Source: Neochlamydia sp. AcF84
Lineage (GTDB): Bacteria; Chlamydiota; Chlamydiia; Chlamydiales; Parachlamydiaceae
Assembly (NCBI RefSeq): GCF_011087585.1
Contig: NZ_VJOT01000044.1
Coordinates: 62,001-126,000, forward strand
Length of the DNA: 64,000 nucleotides
Reading direction: 5' to 3'
The position numbers and the translations under genes were made by a program. This document shows positions 17,092-26,593 of the stretch, in pieces. How positions within the stretch are numbered: the first letter of the stretch is position 1; each line of letters begins with the position of its first letter. A model generated the notes under the pieces. It worked only from the letters and a program-made list of their open reading frames with translations. It had not been told where the DNA came from and did no database searches.

Positions 17092-18438
17092 CTAAGCATG
17101 AATGTTGCGCTCAACCATGCTAATTTGCCGCCTTAGAGTTTCATCAGCGGTGAGCTTTTTTTCAATGTTTTTGCAAGCATGGAGAAGAGTAGAGTGAGTT
17201 TTATTAAAAGCAGCCCCTAACATTTGCAGAGATTCATTAATCATTTTACAGGCCAGATACATGGCTACTTGACGAGGGAGCGCGACTTCTTTGGTACGCA
17301 TAGAACCTTTAAGGTCGCTCACCCGTACTTGAAAGATAGCGGCTACACTTTTTAAAATCTGATCGACAGTAATTTTGTGACGAGGCGCATGCTGAAGCAT
17401 TTCGCGTAAAGTTTTTTCCACAAATTCTTCTGTAATATGAAGATTCAACAGTCGGCTATGAGCGCTTAAACGATTAAGGGCTCCCTCTAGTTGCCGGACA
17501 TTATTATAAATATGTTCAGCAATAAAGAAGGCAACTGCATTAGGAATTTCTAAACCTTTTTGCTGGGCTTTATGTTGGAGAATGGCTACCCGCGTTTCAA
17601 GTTCCGGTACGCCAATATGGGCGACTAACCCCCATTCCATACGAGCGATCATACGCTCAGAGAGTTTTAGTTGGGAAGGAGGCTTATCACTAGTAATGAC
17701 AATCTGTTTATTTTGATTAATGAGGGTTTCAAAAGTATTACAAAATTCTTCCTCGAAATTCAGACGGTTTTGTAGAAACTGGATATCATCCACTAATAAA
17801 ACATCGACATCCGAGCGATAAAACCTTTTCATACGATCGACAGATTTGTTGCGTAAGTTATCGACGAGGTCGTTAATAAAGGCTTCCGTAGTAATGCATT
17901 GAACCCGTAATTTCTTATTATTTTGGCGAATGTAGTGCCCAATACTATGAAGAATATGCGTTTTACCTAGGCCCACACCTCCATGAATGAAGAGAGGATT
18001 GTAAGATTGGCCTGGGCGAGCAGCAATCCCTATGGCAGCAGATTTAACAAACTGGTTAGCAGGCCCTTCAATAAATGTTTCAAAGCGGTAGTTAGGGTTT
18101 AGCTTCACTTCATAAGTTTGCTCTTCTACTGGCGGGGCATAGCTTGCGGGCACGCTAGGAAGGTTAGAAGAGGTTCTCTTAGCTGGCGTTGCCAATTTAA
18201 ATTGAATAGAAGGCTCGCCGTTGGCATTCACAGGCAAAAAAGCACAAAGTTCGCTATGGAAATTGGAAAAAAGGTATTCTTTTACAAAAATGTTAGGGAT
18301 CTCAAGAATTATTTTGTCATTGGCATTTTCTATTACGCGAATAGGAGAGAGCCAATTGCCAAAAGCTGTGGCGGAACATTTTGTTTTTACACATTCTAGA
18401 AATTGAGTCCAAATATCTTCTGTCTCAAGAACTAACAT
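17092..18438 (-). CDS. dnaA: chromosomal replication initiator protein DnaA
   Basis: DnaA is the AAA+ ATPase that binds and opens the replication origin. The 448 residues show the N-terminal domain I ([17 protein letters not shown]), Walker [10 protein letters not shown] at about 153-161, Walker [13 protein letters not shown] and sensor [10 protein letters not shown]. The C-terminal helix-turn-helix domain ends in [17 protein letters not shown]. The usual signature there is GRDHSTVLHA, so Arg-Asp is replaced by Lys-Thr. Chlamydiae carry two dnaA genes; from gene order near nqr and the TPR pair, this is the counterpart of the copy called dnaA_2 in C. trachomatis. A 960-bp gap upstream may hold control sites. 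Confidence 0.95.
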   Translation of the reverse strand: MLVLETEDIWTQFLECVKTKCSATAFGNWLSPIRVIENANDKIILEIPNIFVKEYLFSNFHSELCAFLPVNANGEPSIQFKLATPAKRTSSNLPSVPASYAPPVEEQTYEVKLNPNYRFETFIEGPANQFVKSAAIGIAARPGQSYNPLFIHGGVGLGKTHILHSIGHYIRQNNKKLRVQCITTEAFINDLVDNLRNKSVDRMKRFYRSDVDVLLVDDIQFLQNRLNFEEEFCNTFETLINQNKQIVITSDKPPSQLKLSERMIARMEWGLVAHIGVPELETRVAILQHKAQQKGLEIPNAVAFFIAEHIYNNVRQLEGALNRLSAHSRLLNLHITEEFVEKTLREMLQHAPRHKITVDQILKSVAAIFQVRVSDLKGSMRTKEVALPRQVAMYLACKMINESLQMLGAAFNKTHSTLLHACKNIEKKLTADETLRRQISMVERNIHA

Positions 18439-19410
18439 AGTTTGGATCCTTAATCAAAAATTACAGTTCAAAGGGGCAAGCGTTGGGAATAAATAAAAAT
18501 CCCTTAACGGGAGCCAAGCAGCTATTTTAAAGCTCTTATTCTACAAAAGGACAATAATATAAGTCCTGTAAAAACTGCATTTAAGTTATAAACAACGTTT
18601 CCACAGGATGTTCTGGAGGTATTTCGTTGGAAAAAGCTACCATGTGGCTGCATTGCCTGCAAGAAAATTATCATCTGCTTTTGGGGTATTTAGCATTAAA
18701 TCGCTGAAAATCAGATACCGCGGCAATAAAAAATATTTCCTTCCCAAGTTGCAAAAAATTTGTTTTTATAACCTTCTCTTAATTAGCAATTTGTGAAAAA
18801 AAGCTGAAAGGATCTATGTTCTTAAGCGATGGTTTCTAGCAGCTTGCAACAATAAATCTTTTGCGGATAGGGTATTGAGCTGGTTTTATTAGGGGTAACC
18901 TAGACATTCGATAGAAATAAAGGATAAATAATATCATTAAAATAGTAAATGGTTTGTAATTATTTTTTTAAATAATTTGAAATACTTTCATATTCTAATA
19001 ATTAAACTTTAATAAATTTTATTTTAAAATATAAATTTTTAAAGTGTGGATTTTTGCTATCACATTTAAGAAGGATTGTTTATCTAGCGGCATTACTTGT
19101 GTAACATTCAAAAAAAGTCTAAATCCATGAGCCTTTTGAGGAAAAGAGATAAGCTGACTCCTGCTCGTTTATAATCCGTAGAGCCCTACATTTCGAGAAT
19201 AGATCTTTCTCGTTTCTTAAACAAGAGGTTAACATGCTTATTTTGTTTATGATTTCAAGAAATTAAATTATATGGTTGTCTGGCAGTAAAGAAAAAAAGA
19301 AGGAGCTAAAATGTTAAAAAGGTTTAATTGTAGCTTGACACCTCTAAAAATATCCTTCATTGTCTGATGACAATTTGTCAAACACTGTTTAGTAGGTTTT
19401 GTTAAAAGTT
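18439..19410. other. long intergenic region upstream of dnaA and the PseC-like gene
   Basis: About 970 bp between divergent genes. The part near 18950-19045 is extremely AT-rich. A TTTCCACAGG near 18599 is a weak DnaA-box-like match. There are no clustered boxes, so I do not call an origin. The end near the aminotransferase gene holds TTGACA at 19335 and the palindrome listed at 19368-19380. Small frames at 18608 look like chance. Confidence 0.45.
19368..19380. promoter_or_regulatory. 13-bp perfect palindrome upstream of PseC-like gene
   Basis: TGACAATTTGTCA is a perfect inverted repeat centred on one T, 30 bp before the chosen ATG. A TTGACA lies 28 bp further upstream at 19335-19340. This is a plausible operator position for a dimeric repressor, but no regulator can be named. 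Confidence 0.35.
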
Positions 19411-20589
19411 ATGACTAAAGAAAATTTTTTGCCCTATACCAAACCATCCATCAATCAGATTGATATTCATGAAGTAACTAAAGCTTTAAATAGCGATCAT
19501 CTAACACGCGGCCCTCTGGTGGAAGCTTTTGAAAGTGCCGTGGCTCATTATTGCCAGGTCAAATACGCCGTTGCTTTCAATAGCGGAACCTCCGCTTTAA
19601 TGGGTGCTTATTTTGCAGCAAACTTGCGTCAGCAAGACTCTCTACTCACCACACCTAATTCGTTCGTAGCCACCGCCGGAGCAGCAGTACAACGAGGAAC
19701 TACCCCTGTCTTTTTAGATATTGATTGCTCTAGCGGAAATTTAGATTTACAGCAGCTAGAATATAATCTTGCCCGTCCTTCTTCACGCGGTCGCATTTGT
19801 GTTGCGCCTGTCCATTTTGCTGGCATACCTGTGGATATGCAAAAAATAGATCAAGCTATTCAAAATCCTGAGACTGTAGTGATTGAAGATGCCGCCCATG
19901 CTTTAGGATCTACTTATTTTACGGGAGAAAAAGTAGGCTCTTGCCGATGGAGCGATATGACTATCTTTAGTTTTCATGCGGCCAAAACAATTACGACAGG
20001 GGAAGGAGGGATGGTTACGACAAATAGCGAAGATTTTTATCGTCGTCTTAAGTTATTTAGGAATAATGGAATTGAACGCGAGGCGCCTTATTTACAAGGA
20101 GAGGCAGCACCCTGGTATTACGAAGTGCAACATCTTAGCGGTAACTATAACTTTACAGAATTGCAGGCTGCCCTAGGATTGAGCCAAATGGCACGCTTGG
20201 ATAGCTTTGTGGAAAAGCGGCGACAATTGATGAAAGCTTACCGTGCCTTACTAAAAGAAATTCCTTATCTTCATTTATTTGCAGAAAATTTCGATGCCTA
20301 CAGCGCTTATCATTTATGCGTGGTTCAAATTAATTTTAATGCTTATAAAACTACCCGCACACAGGTGATGAATAGATTGCGTGAAAGAATGATTGGAACG
20401 CAAGTTCATTATATTCCTATCTATAAGCATCCTTACTTTATAAATCTTTGCGGAGATATTTCGGACTATTTTCCTAAAATGGAGGCTTATTATTCTCAAG
20501 CTCTTTCTTTGCCTTTTTACTATGATCTTCAAGTAGAAGAAGTTGAAAGAGTGGTCAATACGCTTAAAAAAGTCTTACAAGGCGAGTAG
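19411..20589 (+). CDS. DegT/DnrJ/EryC1 family aminotransferase, PseC-like
   Basis: This is a PLP-dependent sugar aminotransferase. It reads almost colinearly with Helicobacter PseC, which aminates a UDP-4-keto sugar on the way to pseudaminic acid. Matching blocks include FNSGTSALMGAYF, TTPNSFVATAGAAV and EDAAHALGSTY. The catalytic lysine block is SFHAAKTITTGEGG (Lys about 192), and the C-terminal block is TQVHYIPIYKHPYF. I use ATG 19411 (392 residues); an in-frame TTG 12 bases upstream is less likely. No other pseudaminate gene is near, so the true sugar product is open. It sits between dnaA and the TPR gene, where Chlamydia has no such gene as I recall. Confidence 0.85.
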   Translation: MTKENFLPYTKPSINQIDIHEVTKALNSDHLTRGPLVEAFESAVAHYCQVKYAVAFNSGTSALMGAYFAANLRQQDSLLTTPNSFVATAGAAVQRGTTPVFLDIDCSSGNLDLQQLEYNLARPSSRGRICVAPVHFAGIPVDMQKIDQAIQNPETVVIEDAAHALGSTYFTGEKVGSCRWSDMTIFSFHAAKTITTGEGGMVTTNSEDFYRRLKLFRNNGIEREAPYLQGEAAPWYYEVQHLSGNYNFTELQAALGLSQMARLDSFVEKRRQLMKAYRALLKEIPYLHLFAENFDAYSAYHLCVVQINFNAYKTTRTQVMNRLRERMIGTQVHYIPIYKHPYFINLCGDISDYFPKMEAYYSQALSLPFYYDLQVEEVERVVNTLKKVLQGE

Positions 20590-20605
20590 TAAATAGCATT
20601 TTTAA

Positions 20606-21001
20606 TTAGCTATGTGCTAAGATAAGTGCTTTTGCCACATTAGAAATCGCGGCATTAGCTTCATTCTTAAGGATATTAGCAACTTTTAAGCCTTCTTCCT
20701 TTTTACCAAGCATAAACAAAGCCTTAGCCAGATTTAATAAAGTAGGTGAATGGTCACCTTCAATTTTTAAAGCTTTATCAAAGCATTTAAGTGCTTTAGC
20801 TGCGTTATTGCTTTGCAAATACAAAGCTCCTAACGTCTGAGCATCGTAAGCACTTTCCGGGTCTAATACACATAAAGCTTCAAAAAAAGGCAGGGCAATC
20901 TCATACTTGCCTTGGCGAATATAGGCATATCCGGCAGAACGCATTTCTTCTAAAATTTCTTCCGACCAGCCTAAAGATTCTCGCCAATTAAGTTTGTGCA
21001 T
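20606..21001 (-). CDS. small TPR protein (CT274-like)
   Basis: This encodes 131 residues containing three tetratricopeptide-like helical pairs, for example YIRQGKYEIALPFFEALCVLDP, LYLQSNNAAKALKCFDKALKIEG and LAKALFMLGKKEEGLKVANI. Such proteins act as adaptors or chaperones, often for type III secretion in chlamydiae. Position and size match the gene I recall as CT274 in C. trachomatis. It starts 2 nt after the stop of the 148-residue gene, so the two form a translational unit, suggesting that the products work together. No membrane segment is seen. Confidence 0.8.
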   Translation of the reverse strand: MHKLNWRESLGWSEEILEEMRSAGYAYIRQGKYEIALPFFEALCVLDPESAYDAQTLGALYLQSNNAAKALKCFDKALKIEGDHSPTLLNLAKALFMLGKKEEGLKVANILKNEANAAISNVAKALILAHS

Positions 21002-21003
21002 AA

Positions 21004-21450
21004 TTATCCTTGTAAAAACTGGCCTACTCTACCTACAATAAAGTTTAGCCAATTGTTTAATTTTTCAATTTCGCGAAAACAGTTTTTTAAGGTCTCTTTT
21101 TCTTGCTTCTCTTCAGGAGTACGACACAAAATTTCTTCTAGCTTTTGCTCTTGCAGGGCTTGTTCATCAAATGAACCAAAACTGGGAATCACACGATACG
21201 AGAAGGGAGAGCGGCGCATAAAGCGAAAACGGGGAGGAGGAAAGAAATAAGCCCAGGGCGTGTAAAGGGGAGCAATGCCTAGCAGCACATCCAGTTCAGT
21301 AGGTTTAGGATAAATATCTAAAACTTGCAATTGTGCAGGTATACTGGCTGCTTGATCTAGCTGAAATTGTTGGTTAATCTGCTCGATCATTCGCGTGCGA
21401 ATCGCATAGAGATTATAGACACTAATGTCTAACTTATCAATCGTTGCCAT
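21004..21450 (-). CDS. conserved chlamydial hypothetical protein (CT273-like)
   Basis: This encodes 148 residues with no known domain. The N-terminal part has the helix YNLYAIRTRMIEQINQQF. The middle is rich in proline and aromatic residues (APLYTPWAYFFPPPRFRFMRR). The C-terminus returns to charged helix (KQEKETLKNCFREIEKLNNWL). It precedes the TPR gene with a 2-nt gap and corresponds in position to CT273 of C. trachomatis. A partner of the TPR protein is a fair guess. It lies divergent from the rsmH cluster across a 274-bp gap. Confidence 0.75.
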   Translation of the reverse strand: MATIDKLDISVYNLYAIRTRMIEQINQQFQLDQAASIPAQLQVLDIYPKPTELDVLLGIAPLYTPWAYFFPPPRFRFMRRSPFSYRVIPSFGSFDEQALQEQKLEEILCRTPEEKQEKETLKNCFREIEKLNNWLNFIVGRVGQFLQG

Positions 21451-21724
21451 AGAAACTCACTCTTTTTTTATATGATAGCCTTGCAGCGTAAGAGCCTACA
21501 AGCAGATAATTCATCCTATTTTAAGCCCCAAATACTATTCTAGCATGTTTAAAATTATTTAGCAAAACTTGACAATTGGATGAATAGCTAATGGAGTATA
21601 AATGCTTTATATAAATGCTTTTTAATCGTATGCTAATTGTTTAAAAATATTGCCCTGTGTAGATTAATATTTTCCCCTAATCTTTTGCCTGCATTCTATA
21701 AAAAAACTTTAAGGATGTTTTTTC

Positions 21725-22657
21725 ATGTCGTCTTCTCCTCATTTTTCCGTTCTGTTACCTGAATTCTTAAGTTTTTTTGCAGATAAAACAATTCACGGTT
21801 TTATTGATGCCACCTTGGGTGCTGGCGGCCATTCGGCTGCTCTTTTGCAAGCTCATCCAGAAATTAAGCGGCTGATTGGGCTCGATCAAGATCCGGTAGC
21901 TTTAGCTATAGCCCAAAGCCGATTGATAACTTGGGAATCGAAAATTGATTTTATTAAGCTTAACTTTGTTCACATGAGATCTAGCCTCTCTGCTTATTCT
22001 GTCCCCATAGATGGCATTCTTTTAGATTTGGGTGTCTCCTCCATGCAGCTTGATACCGCCTCTAAAGGTTTTAGCTTTTCTAAGGAAGGGCCTTTAGATA
22101 TGCGAATGGATCCTTCACATAATTTGACTGCTGAAGAGATTGTAAATACTTGGTCCGAACAAGAATTAGGAAAAATATTTCGCGAGTGGGGGGAAGAAAA
22201 GCAGTGGCATACAGCCGCACGCATTCTGGTAAAAGTGCGCCAGGAAAAACCTTTAAAAACTACCCAAGATTTAGTGAAGGCTCTTCTACCAGCTTTACGT
22301 TATCGGGCTAAAAAAGGTATCCACCCGCTTACTCTTATTTTCCAAGCTTTACGTATTGCCGTTAATCGAGAGTTAGAGGTCTTGGAAAAAATTTTACCCG
22401 ATGCACTTTCACTTTTAACTCCTGGCGGAAGGCTAGCGGTGATAACTTTTCATAGTCTAGAAGATCGCTTAGTAAAAAATTTCTTTAGATTTGCAGCAAG
22501 CGATAAATATGAAACATCAGGGGTGGGCGGTATGTTTTTGGATAAGGCTCCTGAAGCACATATTCTTACCCGAAGGCCTTTAGTAGCTAGCGAAGAAGAG
22601 ATAAACCTGAATCCTCGAAGCCGTAGTGCAAAATTAAGAGTGATTGAAAAAATATGA
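21725..22657 (+). CDS. rsmH: 16S rRNA (cytosine-1402 N4)-methyltransferase
   Basis: RsmH (MraW) methylates C1402 of 16S rRNA at the ribosomal P site using S-adenosylmethionine. The family blocks are clear: HFSVLLPEFL, the SAM loop DATLGAGGHSAALL, GLDQDPVAL, ILLDLGVSSMQLD, GPLDMRMDPS and VITFHSLEDRLVKNF. The 310-residue length is normal. It opens a cell-division cluster, as in most bacteria, and its TGA overlaps the ftsL-like ATG by four bases. An AAGGA lies 9 nt before the start. Confidence 0.97.
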   Translation: MSSSPHFSVLLPEFLSFFADKTIHGFIDATLGAGGHSAALLQAHPEIKRLIGLDQDPVALAIAQSRLITWESKIDFIKLNFVHMRSSLSAYSVPIDGILLDLGVSSMQLDTASKGFSFSKEGPLDMRMDPSHNLTAEEIVNTWSEQELGKIFREWGEEKQWHTAARILVKVRQEKPLKTTQDLVKALLPALRYRAKKGIHPLTLIFQALRIAVNRELEVLEKILPDALSLLTPGGRLAVITFHSLEDRLVKNFFRFAASDKYETSGVGGMFLDKAPEAHILTRRPLVASEEEINLNPRSRSAKLRVIEKI

Positions 22658-23004
22658 AAAGATGCGAAAGTAATTTTCAAGGGTTGATTATAAAGCTTTT
22701 TATATGTGTAGTGCTTGCCGGTCTAGTTCTTTATACTTATATTTTTAAGCAAAATGAATTAACAGAATTGCGTATGGCAATTCCTTCATTAGCTAAAGAA
22801 GTGCGCACAATTCATGAAGAAAATAACCGTTTAAAATATGAGATTGATCAATTTGAAAGTCCCATTCATCTTATGGAGCTGATGCGGATGCCCGAATTTA
22901 GTGCTTTAAAATTTGCTTATAATTCGCAAGTCATTGTTTTACCTTTAACCTCGCCAGTTCCAGGCAAAGACTTCGCTGATTTGCAAGAGGAGAATTGGCC
23001 TTAA
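22654..23004 (+). CDS. ftsL: FtsL-like cell division protein
   Basis: This encodes 116 residues with one N-terminal membrane helix (about 11-29, LIIKLFICVVLAGLVLYTYIF) and a following coiled-coil stretch (VRTIHEENNRLKYEIDQFESP). This is the typical layout of FtsL, a bitopic member of the divisome that holds FtsQ and FtsB. Sequence alone is weak for this fast-evolving family; the position between rsmH and ftsI makes the call. It overlaps rsmH by 4 nt and ftsI by 1 nt, so the three are translated together. Confidence 0.85.
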   Translation: MKRCESNFQGLIIKLFICVVLAGLVLYTYIFKQNELTELRMAIPSLAKEVRTIHEENNRLKYEIDQFESPIHLMELMRMPEFSALKFAYNSQVIVLPLTSPVPGKDFADLQEENWP

Positions 23005-25046
23005 TGCCTGTACGACCTCCACTTCCTCCTCAGGCCAGTGATCGAAGAAGGCTATTGTTTGTTGCCTTTTTTATCATTTTTTTATTTTCTTTACTTGTGG
23101 CTAAGTTTTATATGCTGCAAATCGCCGAAGGAGAAAAATGGACGCACCTAGCTAATCGGCAGCATTATTTTGTTGTTAATGAACCTTTCTTGCGTGGAAG
23201 ATTTATCTCTAATACAAGTATACAGAGAGCCCATCCTGAAATTGAACAAGCTTTTGTCGTCGATATTCTTAAATTTCATTTGCATGTAGACGTTGAATCT
23301 ATTCCTTCTCAGCATCATGCTGAAATTGCACAAAAGCTTATCCAAATCCTTGATCTTCCTGCTGAAGAACATTCTCATCTATGTGAACAATTTGGATATA
23401 GAAGCCGCAATAGAAAGTTAAAGATGTGGCTAGAAAAAGAAACCCGTGATGCAATTTTAGACTGGTGGATGCCCTATGCTAAACGAAATAAAATTGCCCG
23501 CAATGCTCTTTTTTTTGCCAGTGATTATCAACGGTCGTATCCTTTTGGAAAATTACTTGGCCAACTTTTACATACAGTGCAAAATCAAAGAGATGAGGTT
23601 ACAAAGCAAGCAATCCCTACAGGTGGCTTAGAGCTGTGTTTTGATCATTTTCTTAAAGGAAGGATGGGAAAACGGCGATTAATGCGTTCTCCTAGAAATG
23701 CGTTTGAAATGGGCGAAGTTATTGCCAAGCCTCAGAATGGAGCCGATGTTTATTTAACCATTAACCATTGTTTACAAGCTATAGCAGAAGAAGAGCTTGA
23801 AAAAGGAGTAAAAAATGCTAAAGCTAAAGGGGGGTGGGCAGTGATGATGAATCCTTTTAGTGGCGAAATATTGGCGTTGGCCCAGTATCCTTATTTTTAT
23901 CCTCCCCATTATCAAGATTATTTCAATGATCCCCAAATGATTGAGCATACTAAAGTAAAAGCTTTGACCGATACACTTGAACCTGGCTCTACTTTTAAGC
24001 CTATCATTCTAGCAATTGCTTTGAAAGCAAATATAGAATTGCGTAAAAAAGGGGAAAGTGAGCTGTTCGATCCTCACGCGATGATGCCTACTTCCAATAC
24101 TTTTTTTAAAGGACGTGGTAAGCCTTTGATAGATACTCATATGCACCCTTATCTAAATATGTATATGGCTATTCAGAAATCCTCTAATATTTATCCAGCA
24201 AGATTAATGGAAAAAGTGGTTGAACGGCTAGGGGCTTCCTTTATCCGCAATCATTTAACCGAAACATTTGGCTTTGGTGCTAAAACTCAAATTGAGCTTC
24301 CTGCTGAGAGTGCAGGAGTGGTTCCTTTACCGGGCAAAAAACATCCTAATGGCAAAGATGAATGGTCTATTTCTACCCCCTATTCCTTAGCGTTTGGCCA
24401 TAACATTCAAGTAAATAGCATTCAGCTGCTTAGAGCTTTCGCTGTTTTTGTTAATGGAGGATATCTTGTACAACCTACCCTTATCCGCAAAATTGCTAGT
24501 AATCCTGAAGAAGGCACTCAAACCATTTTTGTAGATCATACTGATATAGGCAGGATTCAGCAATTTCCTCAGGTATTAGAGAAAGAATGCTGTAGTGAAA
24601 TAGTAAAAAGCTTAAAATACACGACTAAGGTGGGAGGTACGGCTAGACGTGCAGATGTGCCAGGATATTCTGAAGCAGGCAAGACTAGCACCGCAAAAAA
24701 AATAGTCAACGGTGCTTATTCCGATGAACTTTATTGTCCAAGTTTCATCGGTTTTACTCCTGCTGATAAGCCGGCTTTTATTCTCCTTGTTACCCTAGAT
24801 GAGCCTCAATATGGTTACACACCAGGAGTAGGGTCATGGCACCATGGGGGAACTTGTGCTGCCCCAGTGTTTTGCGAAATAGCTAAGAGGTCTTTAGCCT
24901 ATTTAGGTATAGCTCCGGATGATCCCTACGGTTATCCAATAGGGGATCCTAGACGTTGCCAAGAAAAAGCAAACTGGGCGCATGAAATTAGAGAGTTGAA
25001 AGAAATGTATGAAAAGTGGAATAACAAAGAGCCTGGAAAAACTTAG
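23004..25046 (+). CDS. ftsI: penicillin-binding protein 3 / FtsI-type transpeptidase
   Basis: This is a class B penicillin-binding protein that crosslinks septal peptidoglycan. One membrane anchor lies at about residues 16-36 and a dimerisation domain follows. In the transpeptidase domain the serine motif STFK is at 329-332 and SSN at 393-395. The third motif is K560-T-S-T, where most FtsI proteins have KTGT. I place the start at ATG 23004, inside the TAATG overlap with ftsL and after AGGAG at 22988; an upstream TTG at 22995 is less likely. That gives 680 residues. Chlamydiae depend on transpeptidases of this kind for polarised division without FtsZ. Confidence 0.95.
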   Translation: MPVRPPLPPQASDRRRLLFVAFFIIFLFSLLVAKFYMLQIAEGEKWTHLANRQHYFVVNEPFLRGRFISNTSIQRAHPEIEQAFVVDILKFHLHVDVESIPSQHHAEIAQKLIQILDLPAEEHSHLCEQFGYRSRNRKLKMWLEKETRDAILDWWMPYAKRNKIARNALFFASDYQRSYPFGKLLGQLLHTVQNQRDEVTKQAIPTGGLELCFDHFLKGRMGKRRLMRSPRNAFEMGEVIAKPQNGADVYLTINHCLQAIAEEELEKGVKNAKAKGGWAVMMNPFSGEILALAQYPYFYPPHYQDYFNDPQMIEHTKVKALTDTLEPGSTFKPIILAIALKANIELRKKGESELFDPHAMMPTSNTFFKGRGKPLIDTHMHPYLNMYMAIQKSSNIYPARLMEKVVERLGASFIRNHLTETFGFGAKTQIELPAESAGVVPLPGKKHPNGKDEWSISTPYSLAFGHNIQVNSIQLLRAFAVFVNGGYLVQPTLIRKIASNPEEGTQTIFVDHTDIGRIQQFPQVLEKECCSEIVKSLKYTTKVGGTARRADVPGYSEAGKTSTAKKIVNGAYSDELYCPSFIGFTPADKPAFILLVTLDEPQYGYTPGVGSWHHGGTCAAPVFCEIAKRSLAYLGIAPDDPYGYPIGDPRRCQEKANWAHEIRELKEMYEKWNNKEPGKT

Positions 25047-25078
25047 GTGATTTAAATGGCTGCGAGGAGAAGTGCGAG

Positions 25079-26593
25079 TTGAGAATGAAACTAAAAAAAC
25101 TATTAAAAAATATTTCCGTGCAAGCAGTTAAAGGCTCTAAAGAAGTTTTTATAACCGGAATTTGTGCCAATTCTAAGGTTGTAGCTCCTGGCAATTTATT
25201 TGTTGCTAAAAAAGGCCGTATGAATGATGGCGCTCACTACATTCATGAAGCTATTGAGGCAGGAGCTAGTGCTATCTTGACCGACATCTTCGATCCCTCC
25301 TTGCGCTTTATCACTCAAGTTATTCATCCTCAGGTGCCTGTAGTAGAGCCTCTTTTAGCAGCTCATTATTATCAGTTTCCTAGTCAAGAGCTATTCATGG
25401 TAGGTATCACCGGTACTAATGGAAAAACTACCACTTCTTTTCTTGTTAAGCATTTACTAGAACATTTAAAGGTACCCTGTGGGCTTATAGGGACGATTGA
25501 GTATATTATAGGTAAGCATCGTTACCAAGCCACTCGCACAACGCCCGATGTTATTAGTAACCATAAGTTGCTAAGAGAGATGGTTTTGCAAAATTGTAAA
25601 GCTGCGGTCATGGAAGTAACTTCACATGCTTTAGATCAAGGCCGGGCAGTAAATATTGAATATGATGTGGCCATTTTTACTAATTTGACACTTGATCACT
25701 TAGATTATCATCAATCGATGGATAACTATTGCCAAGCTAAGCAAAAACTATTTCAAACTTTAAACCCTGAGAAAAATAAGACAGGGAATAACTTTCCTTG
25801 CACGGCAGTGATTAATATCGATAGCCCTTGGCATCAAATGATGGTAAAAGGCTGTAGAGCTAAAATTCTGACTTACGGGCTAAGCGCTGCTGCAGATGTA
25901 CAAGCTAAAAACATAGTCCTAACCTCTTTTGGTACAGACTTTACTATCGGCTATGCTGGGGAGGAAGTCGCCTGCCACTGTCCTTTAGTAGGGCGTTTCA
26001 ATATCTATAATTGCTTGGCCGCTATCTGCGTAGGCCTCGTAAGAAAAGAGCCTTTGAAAAAATTGGTAGAGATTATAGCCTCTTTTCCAGCCGTTCCAGG
26101 TCGCATGCAAGCGGTCTTTAATGAATTAGGGTTAAATATATTTGTTGATTTTGCTCATACGGATGATGCTCTTACAAACGTTTTAGAATGTTTGCAAGAA
26201 TTTAAGCAGGGCCGAATTATTACTGTATTTGGATGCGGAGGAAATAGGGATGCTTCTAAACGCCCAAAAATGGCACAAGTGGCTGAGAAATTTTCCGATT
26301 ATTGTATTGTGACTTCCGATAATCCACGCTTTGAGAATCCTCAAACTATTTGCCAGGAGATTGCTCGAGGGTTTAATCAAAAGAATTGGGAAGTAGAAGT
26401 GGATCGATACGAGGCTATTAAAAAAGCAATCTACATGGCTAAGCCAGCGGATGTGATTCTTATTGCCGGTAAAGGCCATGAAGCCTATCAAATTTTTTCC
26501 TACAAAACCATTGAATTTGACGATAGAAAAATTGCTGCTCAAATATGTTTGGAAAAACATAAAGATGAAAATGATAAAAAAATAAATTTATGA
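25079..26593 (+). CDS. murE: UDP-MurNAc-L-Ala-D-Glu:meso-diaminopimelate ligase
   Basis: MurE adds the third amino acid of the peptidoglycan stem in the cytoplasm, using ATP. The ATP loop is GITGTNGKTTTSFL. The DNPR motif (SDNPRFENPQ) marks meso-diaminopimelate specificity, as in Gram-negative MurE. The C-terminus has AGKGHEAYQ. The first possible start is TTG at 25079, 9 nt after GGAG, which fits best; ATG 25085 is the alternative and shortens it by two residues. At 504 residues the length is normal. It follows ftsI by 32 bp and overlaps the amidase gene by four bases. Confidence 0.96.
   Translation: MRMKLKKLLKNISVQAVKGSKEVFITGICANSKVVAPGNLFVAKKGRMNDGAHYIHEAIEAGASAILTDIFDPSLRFITQVIHPQVPVVEPLLAAHYYQFPSQELFMVGITGTNGKTTTSFLVKHLLEHLKVPCGLIGTIEYIIGKHRYQATRTTPDVISNHKLLREMVLQNCKAAVMEVTSHALDQGRAVNIEYDVAIFTNLTLDHLDYHQSMDNYCQAKQKLFQTLNPEKNKTGNNFPCTAVINIDSPWHQMMVKGCRAKILTYGLSAAADVQAKNIVLTSFGTDFTIGYAGEEVACHCPLVGRFNIYNCLAAICVGLVRKEPLKKLVEIIASFPAVPGRMQAVFNELGLNIFVDFAHTDDALTNVLECLQEFKQGRIITVFGCGGNRDASKRPKMAQVAEKFSDYCIVTSDNPRFENPQTICQEIARGFNQKNWEVEVDRYEAIKKAIYMAKPADVILIAGKGHEAYQIFSYKTIEFDDRKIAAQICLEKHKDENDKKINL

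Noticed and set aside
18439-19410. Possible replication origin upstream of dnaA
   Set aside because: The region is AT-rich, but I found only weak isolated DnaA-box-like matches and no cluster.
21569-21600. TTGACA promoter for rsmH
   Set aside because: No acceptable -10 hexamer at 16-18 bases; the TATAAA is 22 bases away.
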